Shown here: piece by piece, positions 1-9,163 of the stretch | Numbering within the stretch: the stretch's first letter is position 1 | Layout: the number at the start of each line of letters is the position of its first letter | Assembly (NCBI GenBank): GCA_903889425.1 | Contig: CAISXI010000233.1 | Span: forward strand, 1-33,754 | From: an uncultured Roseiflexaceae bacterium | GTDB taxonomy: Bacteria; Chloroflexota; Chloroflexia; Chloroflexales; Roseiflexaceae | Length of the DNA: 33,754 nt | Direction of reading: 5' to 3' | The notes under the pieces: model-generated | The model's input: only the letters and a program-made list of their open reading frames with translations | Database searches by the model: none | What the model was told of the DNA's origin: nothing | Program-made: the position numbers and the translations under genes

Positions 1-490
1 CGATACGGCGATTCGCGCTATCGCACTCACCCCACACGCGACGCTCCAGATTGCGGGTGACGGCGAACAGCGGCAGGCATTAGAAGCGCTTGTATCCGAA
101 TTACATCTTGAAGCACGCGTTACCTTCCTTGGGTCAGTACCACGACATACCTTGCCGGCAATTATGCACCAGTGTAATGTACTCGTGGCAACGAGTTATG
201 CCAGCGAAACATTTGGAATTGGGCTGGTCGAGGCCCAAGCATGTGGACTACCAGTGATTGCTTCGCGCTTTGGTGGCTTCGTTGAAGTTGTCGCCGCAGG
301 CGTCACGGGGCGCTTCTTTGCACCCAAAGATGCCACTGACCTCGCCGCCCAGTTCCAGTTTTTGATAGAAAACCCGGCAGTGCGCCAACAATACGCCACC
401 GCTGCCCCTACATGGGCGGCGCAATTTGCTTGGCCAGCAGTCACCGATCGCGTTACGCAGGCCTATACTGCGGCACTACAACGAGGGTAA
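1..490 (+). CDS. Glycosyltransferase family 4, C-terminal part (5' truncated by window edge)
   Basis: The open frame runs in from the window edge; the codons upstream of the track start at 152 read on without a stop from base 2 and continue the GT4 fold (IAGDGEQRQALEAL, then VTFLGSVPRH). This is the nucleotide-sugar-binding C-terminal Rossmann domain of a GT-B retaining glycosyltransferase. The EX7E-type motif is visible in SETFGIGLVEAQACGLPVIAS, followed by the usual GG-E-V-G-TG-F block. The donor and acceptor sugars cannot be read. Five bases separate its stop from the next GT4 start, so the two are probably co-transcribed in a surface polysaccharide operon. The N-terminal acceptor domain is outside the window. 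Confidence 0.9.
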   Translation, partial: DTAIRAIALTPHATLQIAGDGEQRQALEALVSELHLEARVTFLGSVPRHTLPAIMHQCNVLVATSYASETFGIGLVEAQACGLPVIASRFGGFVEVVAAGVTGRFFAPKDATDLAAQFQFLIENPAVRQQYATAAPTWAAQFAWPAVTDRVTQAYTAALQRG

Positions 491-495
491 CACCG

Positions 496-1698
496 ATGCA
501 CATTTTGATTATTTCGACTTATGGATTTGACCCACACTTTCCTAGTCGACCAGAATTCCTGTTGGCGCGCACCCTTGCGGCCCTAGGGCACCGCGTGAGC
601 GCCGTGGAATACCATCATAATCCCAAGCAACCGCGCCAAGAATCATATAGCGAAAATCTCACCATTTACCGTTGTGGCACCTTTGGTTTTTTTTCACGTG
701 ATTTGTGGCAACTTGCGCAGACGTTGCCTACTCCAGATATTGTGCATGTGCATCATTTACGACACCTGTTAGCCTTTCAGGCCCAAATCCACTGGCGCAA
801 AAAAGTACCGATGGTACTGACGCCCCACGGAATTTTGCACGATGGAGATCTAGTCGTCGACCGTGAACGGCCACTCGAGCACCCCTTACGCCCTGAGCGG
901 TTACTGATGACCGGCGCACAATTACGGGCTGCGATTATGCGTGGAGCCCATCCCCGCCGTAGCGTCCGCAATTATTTGATTCATGCACCATTACATGGCT
1001 ACCACGGCATCATGGCGCTGTCACAACACGAAAAAGAAGTATTGGTAGGCTTACATGTTCCCGCCGCACACATAACCGTCGTACCAAATGCGGTCGAACT
1101 GCAACAATACATCGACGCACCGAGTCGCCCTCGACACGCCCAACCAACGATCTTGTTTATTGGGCAGTTGGTACCACGCAAAGGGTGGGATTTGGCCGTG
1201 CGGGCATTGCCGCTCATTGCCGCGTCGATTCCCGATATTCGCATGGTGATGGTCACGCACAATACGAGTCAGCAGAGTGAATTCGCGGCGCTGGCAAATA
1301 GTTTGGGCGTAACCGCGCGGATTACATTGCTCACGAGTGTTGATGAAGCCCAAAAAATCCAATTGCTCCACTCAGCACATCTGCTCCTTGCCCCAAGTCG
1401 CTACGAAGGCTTTGGAATACCCCCGATCGAAGCCATGGCCGCCCATTGCCCTGTGGTCACGACCGATTGTGCTGCGGGCAATGAAATCGTCCACCACGAA
1501 AAAACAGGATTACTCGTAGCCTATGATGATGTGGCGGGCTATGCCGCAGCCGCCGTACGCATACTCCAAGACGATACGCTACGGAAACAACTCGTACAGG
1601 CTGGTTATGACCATGTCATGCAAGATTACACTCCGATTACGGTTGCCAATCAATCGCTCAGATATTACCAACAACGCATCGCCGAATTTCACAAATAA
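496..1698 (+). CDS. Glycosyltransferase family 4 (400 aa)
   Basis: This is a complete GT-B enzyme of about the usual GT4 length. The track ORF begins at 412 inside the preceding gene. The start used here is the ATG at 496, which gives a canonical N-terminal strand (MHILIISTYGFDP). The N-terminal half carries IVHVHH and a TPHGI segment. The C-terminal half has VVPNAVE, then LFIGQLVPRKGWDLAVRAL, then the EX7E motif in RYEGFGIPPIEAMA around residues 302-315, with GNEIV and TGLLV after it. It presumably transfers a sugar from a nucleotide donor to a lipid-linked or cell-surface glycan at the cytoplasmic membrane face; the specificity is unknown. It follows the truncated GT4 directly and a separate promoter precedes the next GT4. 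Confidence 0.92.
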   Translation: MHILIISTYGFDPHFPSRPEFLLARTLAALGHRVSAVEYHHNPKQPRQESYSENLTIYRCGTFGFFSRDLWQLAQTLPTPDIVHVHHLRHLLAFQAQIHWRKKVPMVLTPHGILHDGDLVVDRERPLEHPLRPERLLMTGAQLRAAIMRGAHPRRSVRNYLIHAPLHGYHGIMALSQHEKEVLVGLHVPAAHITVVPNAVELQQYIDAPSRPRHAQPTILFIGQLVPRKGWDLAVRALPLIAASIPDIRMVMVTHNTSQQSEFAALANSLGVTARITLLTSVDEAQKIQLLHSAHLLLAPSRYEGFGIPPIEAMAAHCPVVTTDCAAGNEIVHHEKTGLLVAYDDVAGYAAAAVRILQDDTLRKQLVQAGYDHVMQDYTPITVANQSLRYYQQRIAEFHK

Positions 1699-1715
1699 AA
1701 AATCCATGTTATACT
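1687..1715 (+). promoter_or_regulatory. Promoter for the second part of the glycosyltransferase operon
   Basis: A TTTCAC -35 box (1687-1692) lies 17 nt before a TATACT -10 box (1710-1715), which has a TG one base upstream (extended -10). The predicted start is near 1722, giving a roughly 20-nt leader with AAGG six bases before the ATG at 1743. The -35 overlaps the end of the preceding gene. This is a match by eye, not a tested promoter. Confidence 0.5.
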
Positions 1716-1742
1716 ATCATCAGTAGTATTACAAGGATTGAT

Positions 1743-2966
1743 ATGCGGATACTCTACTGCATACCGCGGTACGATGCCGATGCCGTGGGAAATCTGATGC
1801 ATACCGAGGTGATTGCCCACTGGAATCAACAGGGGATTAACACCGAAGTCGCATCGCTCTCATCGCGCGTCACCACCACCACCACATTCAGCATGGATGA
1901 CGTCGTTGTTCATCATATCCCTACTGCCACATCACTCATCGACAAAGTGATGAATCGGGTATTGGGATGGGTGACTGGTTATCCCTATTTGTTTGGCGCA
2001 TGGCGCGGGTTTCGCCAGCATCTACGCCAGCAACAGTACGATTTATTACACGTCGAAACATCATTCCCACTCGGGTTAATTACCTTGTTGGCTCGTCCTG
2101 CATCCACGCGGGTAGCGGTGACATTACCCGGCGCCGATGTAATGGCGGTACCGGCGTATGATTACGGGTACGCCCGCAATTGGTTTGTGCGCCAGGCGGT
2201 GCGCTGGGTGATGCAACGGGCTGATTTGGTACGCGCTGATTCACGCCAAATCGCCATCCTTGCCAAAGAAACGTACGGGGCTCCACCAGCCAACGTGGTA
2301 GCGATTCCCTACAATATTACTGAACCAACATACCCACCGGTAGGCATGCACATGATGACATTCCGCCAGGAGTCACGGGCAACGATTACCGCGCGTCATG
2401 GCTGGAATCCCAATTCCACATTAATCCTCAGCCTAAATCGATTACATCCATTCAAAGGTATTGAATATCTCGTCGAAGCCCTGCCGCAACTAGTAGCCGC
2501 AGGGGTGGATGCGCATGCCATCATTGTAGGTGGCAATCGCAAAACTGCCCGCTTTGGTGATTACGGTGCCTATTTGACCCAACGAGCTGAGGCGCTAGGG
2601 GTCGCAGACCGCGTGCATCAAATCGGCGGAGTCCCCCACCACCAAGCCGCCGAATACATGGCGGGGTGCGACATTGCAGTTATTCCATCAATAGCAGAAT
2701 CGTTTAGCCGTGTGGTTATCGAAGCAACGGCAGTAGGTACCCCCCCCGTCGTCACCCGCACGACAGGGGCTAGTGATTATGTCAAAGATGCAGATTGTGG
2801 TGAGGTCGTCGATCCCCAAAGCGCGCAATCACTGGCCGACGGTATTCAACGGGCATTGAGCCGCCATAGCGAATTACAATCCCGTTGTGCCGCCTTTGCA
2901 GAACTATTTCGGGGAACAGTGATTGCCGATGAACTCACGGCGACCTACAAGGCGCACGGACTATGA
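1743..2966 (+). CDS. Glycosyltransferase family 4 (407 aa)
   Basis: This is a retaining GT-B glycosyltransferase. It starts MRILYCIPRYDADAVGN and is preceded by AAGG at six bases. The acceptor domain contains LLHVETSFPLG and VAVTLPGADV. The donor domain contains LSLNRLHPFKGIEYLVEALP and the EX7E motif in AESFSRVVIEATAVG around residues 317-330, then TTGASDYV, the position that commonly contacts the nucleotide. It overlaps the next GT4 by four bases (ATGA), so translation is probably coupled. Together the four GT4 genes look like successive transferases building one repeat unit of a glycan, which is an inference from clustering. Substrates are not predictable from the sequence. Confidence 0.92.
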   Translation: MRILYCIPRYDADAVGNLMHTEVIAHWNQQGINTEVASLSSRVTTTTTFSMDDVVVHHIPTATSLIDKVMNRVLGWVTGYPYLFGAWRGFRQHLRQQQYDLLHVETSFPLGLITLLARPASTRVAVTLPGADVMAVPAYDYGYARNWFVRQAVRWVMQRADLVRADSRQIAILAKETYGAPPANVVAIPYNITEPTYPPVGMHMMTFRQESRATITARHGWNPNSTLILSLNRLHPFKGIEYLVEALPQLVAAGVDAHAIIVGGNRKTARFGDYGAYLTQRAEALGVADRVHQIGGVPHHQAAEYMAGCDIAVIPSIAESFSRVVIEATAVGTPPVVTRTTGASDYVKDADCGEVVDPQSAQSLADGIQRALSRHSELQSRCAAFAELFRGTVIADELTATYKAHGL

Positions 2967-4177
2967 GCAACACGCAACCAACAATTTATTATGTGGCCTA
3001 CCCAACGAGTCTGACCTTGGCGTCGGCGAATGCGGTACAAACATATTCGACCTTGCGCGAACTCAAAGCATTGGTACCACAAACGCAGATTTTCATCCCA
3101 CGTATGACACGCGAGGCAAATCCATTTGATGCCCTCGGCGTCAATTATTTGCCCCGTATCGGGATTGGACGGTTATCACGACTCTATAAATCAACGTTGT
3201 GGTACTACATCGAGCGAAGTGTATTTGCATGGCTGGTGCTCATCATCATGGCCTGGCGTCATTGGCGCGGTCAACAAATTGATGTGGTCTATGTGCGTGA
3301 GATTATCTGTGCCTACTGGATGGCTCGTCTTGCCCCACGGTGGTGTGGCGCACGGGTGGTGTATGAAGTCCATCACCTCGAAACCACCAATCATTCGCGC
3401 CCCAAAGAATCATGGGCTACCGGTATCATCCAAGCCCTCGATGACACCACAATCCGCAAGCCAGCCCGGTTAGTGTCGCTCACCCGGGCCTTTCGTGATC
3501 TTTTGGCGCAACAGCAGCGCCGCGTAGCGAGCGACGTTGATATTTTGCCTGATGCCTACAATGAAGCCCTCTATTATCCGCGGGATCAACAGGCTGCCCG
3601 TCAAAAACTCGGCATTACCCATACTGGGGTCATCATCACATACGCAGGATTAACGTTTGCCTACCGGCGCTTGGATTTGTTGGTGACGGCATTTGCCCAG
3701 CTCGACCCCCAACAAAAAAATCGCACCCAGCTGTACTTTGTGGGAGGCAGACCCCAAGAAGTACGTGAGCTTCGTCAGCTTGTGACCCAACACCAACTCG
3801 ACACATATGTCACGTTTGTGGGGGTCGTACCACAAACAACCGTGGCTGATTATTTGGTGGCCAGTGATATTTTGGCGATACCCGATACCGTCACCGATGA
3901 GACCGCATCGCCGTTGAAGTTGTTTGAATATATGGCCACAGGACGCGCCGTAATCTGCCCCGAAATGGCGTCGCTCCGCGAAATCATTGGTGCCGATGGC
4001 GCATGTACATTTGTACGTGGTGAGGTGGATTCACTGACCACCCACCTCGATACGTTAATTAGCAACCCCACACTGCGGCAACAATATGCCGACGCAGGCA
4101 TCACAGCTGTTGCCCCTTACACCTATCGAAATCGCGCTACAGAGCTCGTTGCAATTTGTATGCGGGCTCGGAACTGA
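2963..4177 (+). CDS. Glycosyltransferase family 4 (404 aa)
   Basis: The start codon overlaps the upstream stop (ATGA at 2963-2966) and the ribosome site is weak, consistent with translational coupling. The N-terminal half has VYVREIICAYWMA and VVYEVHHLE, a pattern common in WbuB/WcaI-like GT4 proteins. The C-terminal half has ITYAGLTFAYRRLDLLVTAF, then the donor-site segment ETASPLKLFEYMATGRAVI around residues 312-330. The SPLKLFEYMA form is typical of bacterial O-antigen and exopolysaccharide transferases. A hydrophobic stretch near residues 85-100 (FAWLVLIIMAW) may associate with the membrane. The sugar specificity is unknown. Confidence 0.9.
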   Translation: MSNTQPTIYYVAYPTSLTLASANAVQTYSTLRELKALVPQTQIFIPRMTREANPFDALGVNYLPRIGIGRLSRLYKSTLWYYIERSVFAWLVLIIMAWRHWRGQQIDVVYVREIICAYWMARLAPRWCGARVVYEVHHLETTNHSRPKESWATGIIQALDDTTIRKPARLVSLTRAFRDLLAQQQRRVASDVDILPDAYNEALYYPRDQQAARQKLGITHTGVIITYAGLTFAYRRLDLLVTAFAQLDPQQKNRTQLYFVGGRPQEVRELRQLVTQHQLDTYVTFVGVVPQTTVADYLVASDILAIPDTVTDETASPLKLFEYMATGRAVICPEMASLREIIGADGACTFVRGEVDSLTTHLDTLISNPTLRQQYADAGITAVAPYTYRNRATELVAICMRARN

Positions 4178-4185
4178 GGGTCATG

Positions 4186-4989
4186 ATGACGTCAAATACG
4201 CCAAATTTGCACAATGACGCGGTCAAAATTGTCGATGCCTACAAAACATTGCAACCAGACAACAAACCCGAATACTTCCGCTACCACCGCTATCGGTTTG
4301 TGTCGTTACTCGAGACCGTCATGCACTTACCAGGCAAACGCGTACTCGAGATTGGGGTGAACCCTGGGCAATTCACCGAAATGCTCGTCCAAGCCGGCTA
4401 CCAGGTAAGTGGTACAGATTTATTCCCCGAACACCGCGCGGATTTTTGGCAGCGCTTGAATGTCGACGTGCAGCGTTGGAATATCGACAGCGAAGATCCA
4501 CCCTACGAGCCTGCGCAATTCGATGTTATTCTTTTTTCGGAAGTCATCGAACACCTCGCACATCCACCACTCGAAGCGCTGGAAGCATTCTATACACTGC
4601 TGGCCCCAGGTGGACATTTGGTGATTAGTACACCCAATCAGTTTTATTTCAAAAGTCGGCTACGGACATTGTTTGATATTGTGCTTAGCCGGCCATTTGA
4701 TCACGATGAAGAATTCACGCGTTGGGCATTGTTGCGGCGCGAAGCACGCTATTACACGCATAGTCGGCTGTTCAGCATGCAACAACTAGCCTGGCTGGCC
4801 CAAGAGTCGCACTACATCGTTACTCAAAAAACGTATTGTAGTGCCTATGAGCCCGTAGGACTCGAACGCGGACGCTTTAGCAAAGCGCCCCACCGTTGGC
4901 TTGCCAAAGCGTTGATTGCACTCGTCACCACAATATTCCCAGCGAGTCGCTCAATGTTATTAATAGTACTCCAACGCCCCACGCATTGA
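4186..4989 (+). CDS. Class I SAM-dependent methyltransferase (267 aa)
   Basis: This is a Rossmann-type methyltransferase. Motif I is EIGVNPGQFTEML near residue 55, followed by the acidic ribose-binding end of strand 2 (VSGTDLFPEH). The motif IV region is FDVILFSEVIEHL near residue 114, and LLAPGGHLVISTPN follows. This is the Methyltransf_11/23 layout seen in enzymes that modify sugars or lipids. The track start at 4156 lies within the preceding gene. TGAGGG at 4175-4180 is five bases from the ATG at 4186 and only two from the ATG at 4183, so 4186 is preferred. Its position after the GT4 genes suggests it methylates a sugar or caps a glycan, which is an inference. The C-terminal 70 residues are less typical and may define the substrate. 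Confidence 0.85.
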   Translation: MTSNTPNLHNDAVKIVDAYKTLQPDNKPEYFRYHRYRFVSLLETVMHLPGKRVLEIGVNPGQFTEMLVQAGYQVSGTDLFPEHRADFWQRLNVDVQRWNIDSEDPPYEPAQFDVILFSEVIEHLAHPPLEALEAFYTLLAPGGHLVISTPNQFYFKSRLRTLFDIVLSRPFDHDEEFTRWALLRREARYYTHSRLFSMQQLAWLAQESHYIVTQKTYCSAYEPVGLERGRFSKAPHRWLAKALIALVTTIFPASRSMLLIVLQRPTH

Positions 4990-5053
4990 ACAAATTAGCA
5001 CAATAATCCGTCTATATCATAACGACATCAGTCAATACTCATAGAACTCAAAT

Positions 5054-5081
5054 ATGACAATGATTAGTAATAACTTATGAT
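5054..5081 (+). promoter_or_regulatory. Promoter of the secreted protein gene
   Basis: ATGACA (5054-5059), one mismatch from the -35 consensus, lies 16 nt before TATGAT (5076-5081). The predicted start near 5088 falls after the track ATG at 5077, which therefore lies inside the -10 box. This supports the downstream start at 5110. Confidence 0.5.
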
Positions 5082-5109
5082 AGGCATTAGGAAGAGCGAG
5101 GAACATCAT

Positions 5110-7524
5110 ATGCAACACTTTATACTTAGAATTTGTAGTTTACTGTTGATTATTTCATCGTTTGGGATTATCAAACCCCAAACTGCACATGCGGCAAGTG
5201 ACTTGACGAGACGTACATTGTGCCGACTAAATACGAGTTTAGTCGTGTGGGGCGGTGGTTCTGCGATTCACCCCAATGGCCTAATGTACGTTGCCAAAAG
5301 TATTTCGCCGTATAGTACGCTTTCAAGCAAATCATACATCGCAATATTTGCAATTGATCCCGAATCTGCTGGTACAGTAGATAATTCGGGTTCACAAACA
5401 TGTAATGTGGTCGGCGTATACAACGATACATCAGACAACTATACGCGGTATTCAGCACTTTTGAACCCATCTGTACTGGCCAGTGATTCGCAAGGAAATT
5501 TGTACGCGGGTAGAGGTTCGGCACGTGCTTACCGGATACTTTACATCCCTGCGTCAGCAACTGTATCTGCACCATTCGCAGGATTAGTAACAAAAAGCGT
5601 CATTTATGATGTGACCAAAGACTCATACACTTATTCAGCCCTCGGCGTAACCGATGATTATGCAGTCGTTAGCATGTCTGGGTGGAATGCCGGAGAATCA
5701 TTTGACGTACGGTATGGGATTGTACCAACAGAAACAATAAAAGGCAGTGGACCACTAGTTATCAATACTGTCTCATGGCAATCTTTAGGGTCAGGGAACG
5801 GCGCATTGGATTCATTTGTTGGTATGCCGAATGGGAAATTCTTTCTATCGGCAAACCTTGTCAGAAGCGGTACGTTTGTTATTGCTGCGGCATTTTTAAA
5901 TCCCTCCACGAGAGCCTTAACCAATGCATTTAATCCGGCATTAAGTGGGGTAGGGCTTGTAGATTGTCGCCCAGCATCAGGACTTACGTTTACCTCAATT
6001 TATGGGTGTTCGGCACCATCTGCCGCAATGGGAGCAGACGACAATTTATATTTTACCGCCCATTTGATTGAACGCAGTGGCCCTAGACGTGCGAACGTTG
6101 CGTGGCGCTACAATATCGCGACAAACGAATGGAAAGGGCTCGGAAATTTAGCAAAACCAACATTAATTACCCCGCTCAACGATCTCGAAGCGTATGGTGG
6201 CACGGAAATCACCGCCGATGCCGATGGCAATGTGGTGGCAGCAATGAATGGCGAATTCGGCATTAAAACCACAAAACTTGCATTGTTATACAATGGCGTT
6301 TGGTCAGTGGGGAATCCAAATTATACATCACCTGCATTTGGACGACCAAACGTCGAACTAATTACCGTTGATGGTGACCCACGTGTTAGTTTCATTTATG
6401 TAATCATGGGTGGAACTTCAAATTCGATGTGGTGGGCCACCTATAGTGCACCACTCAATGTGGTGTCATCACGTTGTAAAGCCAATGTCGTCGTTGAAGG
6501 TAGTGCATATTTTGTCAAAAATTCAAGTGTATCCGGAACCATTTATACAGCCGCTACATGTAATGCAACACGGTATGTCGCCGTTGCATCAAACAGCGCA
6601 ACACCGCCTGCAACACCGAACTCAAGTGATATCAAAACATTTTCAAAAGACAATGGTAATTTTTCAGTCAGTGGACTAGTATCAGGAATAAATTATATCC
6701 ATGTACGAATGTACGATTCAAGTGGCCCACTCGAGAGCTGGGTGACGAATAGCGTATATGTTGATACAAACAGCACAGTCGAAGCGACCGTAGCCCTCAA
6801 TAACGGCAACAACATTCCTAATTACAAAGATTCGTGGAACATGCGGGCTGCATCATACACGGACAGCGGATACACACGAAGTGCAATAGGTTCATTAAAT
6901 ATCACAGGAGTTACCGATCCATCGGGATTGGCATCATATGCGATTAATGATCAACCAGCCGTTGCATTTGATTCAAACAATATTAACCAACCAATACCGG
7001 TGAATTTCAATAGCATTACGAGCACCGTTGGGATTTCGTTGACACTGACCGATGGTGCCGGCAATACCGAAATCCGGGGAATTCGCCCACTGACGTATGA
7101 TGTCGAACCACCGAGTATTTCAGTTGACCCAACTCCCACGTTCACCGCCACAACAGGCGTATTTAGTGGCACAATTGGGCTGACCGGTGGTACGATTACT
7201 GACGACCTTTATGCTGCGAGTGGTCGCCAATATTGGGGCGTTTGGGTAGCCAATGCCAAGTGTGTAGGTGATGTAGTGGGCGGATGTCCTACTGCTACCG
7301 ACAGTCAACTCCGCTGGGGTGCAGTGCCAGTTAGCGATCCCACATCCATACCTTGGAATTTACTCCACGGTGTAAATCAAGCACCAAGCAGTGGATTGTA
7401 CCGTACCTATATCCGTGTGTTGGATGGTGCAGGGAATGCCAGTACCACAGCGGTAACAGTCGACACTACCGTCACCATGACCGAAACCAAGATATACATG
7501 CCGCTCAACTTTAGCCAACGGTAG
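5110..7524 (+). CDS. Secreted beta-rich protein with C-terminal Ig-like domains (804 aa)
   Basis: I do not recognise a named family. The start at 5110 is chosen because AGGA lies seven bases upstream and the track ATG at 5077 lies in the promoter. Residues 1-30 form a signal peptide (MQHFILRICSLLLIISSF..) with a likely cleavage after AHA. Residues 40-450 are rich in short strands with ASDSQGNLYAG, AMGADDNLYF and TADADGNVVAA, which look like propeller-type repeats. Residues 460-790 resemble Ig-like or bacterial adhesin modules (GVTDPSGLASYAIND, YDVEPPSISVDPTP, LDGAGNAS). The chain ends KIYMPLNFSQR, close to the aromatic-hydrophobic 'YLPL' tails of many Chloroflexota exported proteins. Its codons look more AT-rich than those of its neighbours. 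The role is probably extracellular or surface-bound and linked to the flanking glycan genes only by location. Confidence 0.75.
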   Translation: MQHFILRICSLLLIISSFGIIKPQTAHAASDLTRRTLCRLNTSLVVWGGGSAIHPNGLMYVAKSISPYSTLSSKSYIAIFAIDPESAGTVDNSGSQTCNVVGVYNDTSDNYTRYSALLNPSVLASDSQGNLYAGRGSARAYRILYIPASATVSAPFAGLVTKSVIYDVTKDSYTYSALGVTDDYAVVSMSGWNAGESFDVRYGIVPTETIKGSGPLVINTVSWQSLGSGNGALDSFVGMPNGKFFLSANLVRSGTFVIAAAFLNPSTRALTNAFNPALSGVGLVDCRPASGLTFTSIYGCSAPSAAMGADDNLYFTAHLIERSGPRRANVAWRYNIATNEWKGLGNLAKPTLITPLNDLEAYGGTEITADADGNVVAAMNGEFGIKTTKLALLYNGVWSVGNPNYTSPAFGRPNVELITVDGDPRVSFIYVIMGGTSNSMWWATYSAPLNVVSSRCKANVVVEGSAYFVKNSSVSGTIYTAATCNATRYVAVASNSATPPATPNSSDIKTFSKDNGNFSVSGLVSGINYIHVRMYDSSGPLESWVTNSVYVDTNSTVEATVALNNGNNIPNYKDSWNMRAASYTDSGYTRSAIGSLNITGVTDPSGLASYAINDQPAVAFDSNNINQPIPVNFNSITSTVGISLTLTDGAGNTEIRGIRPLTYDVEPPSISVDPTPTFTATTGVFSGTIGLTGGTITDDLYAASGRQYWGVWVANAKCVGDVVGGCPTATDSQLRWGAVPVSDPTSIPWNLLHGVNQAPSSGLYRTYIRVLDGAGNASTTAVTVDTTVTMTETKIYMPLNFSQR

Positions 7525-7530
7525 CAGTCA

Positions 7531-9006
7531 ATGTGGAATCGGTTACGCAATTATTATCACAGAGACGCCGGGCAGATTCTGCTCGGCGTCCTCATGCTCA
7601 TTTGCTTGGCTGGCGCACTGCCGCGCGTCTACGCCACTGATGAGGTTCAGTATTATGCCTGGTTACGGTCGGCATGGTTTGATCACGACGTCAACTTCGC
7701 CAACGAATATACCCGTTTTGCCAGCATGAACCCTCAAGCCGGCATCGACAAAAGTCTCTTGATGCCTAATCGCATCCGACCATTAACCGGACTCTACGGC
7801 AACATTGCGCCGATTGGGAGCGCGCTACTTTGGGCGCCGTGGTTTGTCGCAGCCGATGTGGGGCTCCACAGCATGCATGCAGTCGGTCTGGCCAAAAACA
7901 TCCCTGCCGACGGCTATAGCTGGCCATATCAACGGGCAGTCTGTTATGCGTCGGCAATTTATGCCATGCTGGGAATTTTGATTATCCGTCAGCTAGCCCA
8001 AACCTGGACCAGTCGTTGGAGTAGTACACTCGCAACGTTTGGTATCTGGTTGGCAACACCACTCATCTATTACATGACGATTCAAATGCCATTTGCGCAC
8101 GCCAATGGTTTTTTTGTGACCTGTTGTTTTGTCTGGTGTTGGTGGCAGACCATCCTGACGCCCCAGCGCATGTCACGCTGGGTATTGCTGGGTATCAGTG
8201 CCGGCTTGTTGTATATGGTGCGCGAACAATTAATTTTGTTGCTGATAATGCCGGCAATGAGTGTCGGGTATATCGCCTGGAATGCACTGTGCGCCCGCCA
8301 ATTCACTCCATTGCGGCCATATGTCGCCCCAATTATCGTATGCGCGCTCGTCGCCGGATTCACCGTGGCGCCGCAGTTTTTGGCATATACACTGGTCAAT
8401 GGCGTCGCCAAACCAGCCAGCGAAGTATCGAGCAAACTCAATCTGTGTAGCCCACATGCCATCGATACATTGATTGACTTTGACCCTTCCCCTGAGCCCA
8501 TCTGCAATGTGGGCAAAGAACCCGTCAGCATCACGGCGTGGAGTCGGGGGGCGTTGGTGTGGAGTCCGATTTTGTTGCCGGCGATAATCGGGTTAATCGG
8601 GTTGGCGCGACGCCACCCTCGTGCTGGTGCGCCAATGCTGGTGGCGTTTTTGTTACAAGTATGGTTGAACGGCGCATTTGGGACGACGTGGCATCTGAGT
8701 GGTGCTTTCGGGTTTCGCCGATTTGTTGAATGCTCACCGTTTTTTATATGTGGCTTGGCGTTTTTGTTGGATTACCTCAAAACGCGCATTCATCCCCGCG
8801 TATTAATTGCCGGTGTGGTTGCATTGATTGTGTGGAATATGGGATTAATCGTCAACGCCACCTTGTTTAATTCGCTGACGCACATCCGACGCGGCTTGAC
8901 GTGGCCCGATGTATGGTATTGGCAATGGGAATTGCCGATGCGTATGTGGCAAAAGGGCGCTGACTTGTTTGATCGCTGTCGTGTCATCAAAAATAGTTGT
9001 CAATAA
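7531..9006 (+). CDS. Polytopic membrane protein, GT-C-like glycosyltransferase candidate (491 aa)
   Basis: About ten hydrophobic segments are visible, including ILLGVLMLICLAGALP, WVLLGISAGLLYMV, YVAPIIVCALVAGF and VLIAGVVALIVW. The first segment is followed by YATDEVQYYAWLRSAWFD, an acidic DE in the first outer loop, where GT-C (GT39/PMT-like) enzymes place a catalytic acid. A long soluble loop near residues 290-340 holds several Cys (NLCSPH, PICNVG) that could form a disulfide. It would use polyprenyl-phosphate sugars on the outer membrane face; this is inferred from fold style only. The start is six bases after the preceding stop and no strong ribosome site is seen, so coupling is likely. 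It could instead be an uncharacterised membrane protein. Confidence 0.7.
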   Translation: MWNRLRNYYHRDAGQILLGVLMLICLAGALPRVYATDEVQYYAWLRSAWFDHDVNFANEYTRFASMNPQAGIDKSLLMPNRIRPLTGLYGNIAPIGSALLWAPWFVAADVGLHSMHAVGLAKNIPADGYSWPYQRAVCYASAIYAMLGILIIRQLAQTWTSRWSSTLATFGIWLATPLIYYMTIQMPFAHANGFFVTCCFVWCWWQTILTPQRMSRWVLLGISAGLLYMVREQLILLLIMPAMSVGYIAWNALCARQFTPLRPYVAPIIVCALVAGFTVAPQFLAYTLVNGVAKPASEVSSKLNLCSPHAIDTLIDFDPSPEPICNVGKEPVSITAWSRGALVWSPILLPAIIGLIGLARRHPRAGAPMLVAFLLQVWLNGAFGTTWHLSGAFGFRRFVECSPFFICGLAFLLDYLKTRIHPRVLIAGVVALIVWNMGLIVNATLFNSLTHIRRGLTWPDVWYWQWELPMRMWQKGADLFDRCRVIKNSCQ

Positions 9007-9042
9007 CGGCATAAATCGGCGCTCGCAATTGAGGGCGTCGAT

Positions 9043-9072
9043 TTGCCAAACAGGGTTATTACGTGCTAGGAT
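9043..9072 (+). promoter_or_regulatory. Promoter of tRNA-Met
   Basis: TTGCCA (9043-9048) is separated by 18 nt from TAGGAT (9067-9072), which has TGC directly upstream (extended -10). Transcription would start one to three bases before the mature tRNA 5' end. Confidence 0.55.
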
Positions 9073-9081
9073 TATATATAC

Positions 9082-9156
9082 GGGCCGATAGCTCAATGGC
9101 AGAGCACGTCGCTCATAACGACTTGGTTACAGGTTCGAATCCCGTTCGGCCCACCA
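9082..9156 (+). tRNA. tRNA-Met (CAT), elongator type, CCA encoded
   Basis: The cloverleaf can be drawn by hand. The acceptor stem is GGGCCGA/TCGGCCC (9082-9088 with 9146-9152), the D stem is GCTC/GAGC, and the anticodon loop CTCATAA (9112-9118) has anticodon CAT. The T loop is TTCGAAT and the gene ends ACCA, so the CCA is encoded. Two imperfect pairs occur: C-T at the top of the anticodon stem, and A-C in the T stem. The latter also occurs in the E. coli elongator tRNA-Met as I recall it. The CTCATAA loop and the absence of three G-C pairs in the anticodon stem argue against the initiator. tRNA-Ile2 with a lysidine-modified CAT is a weaker alternative. Confidence 0.9.
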
Positions 9157-9163
9157 CTTCCCC

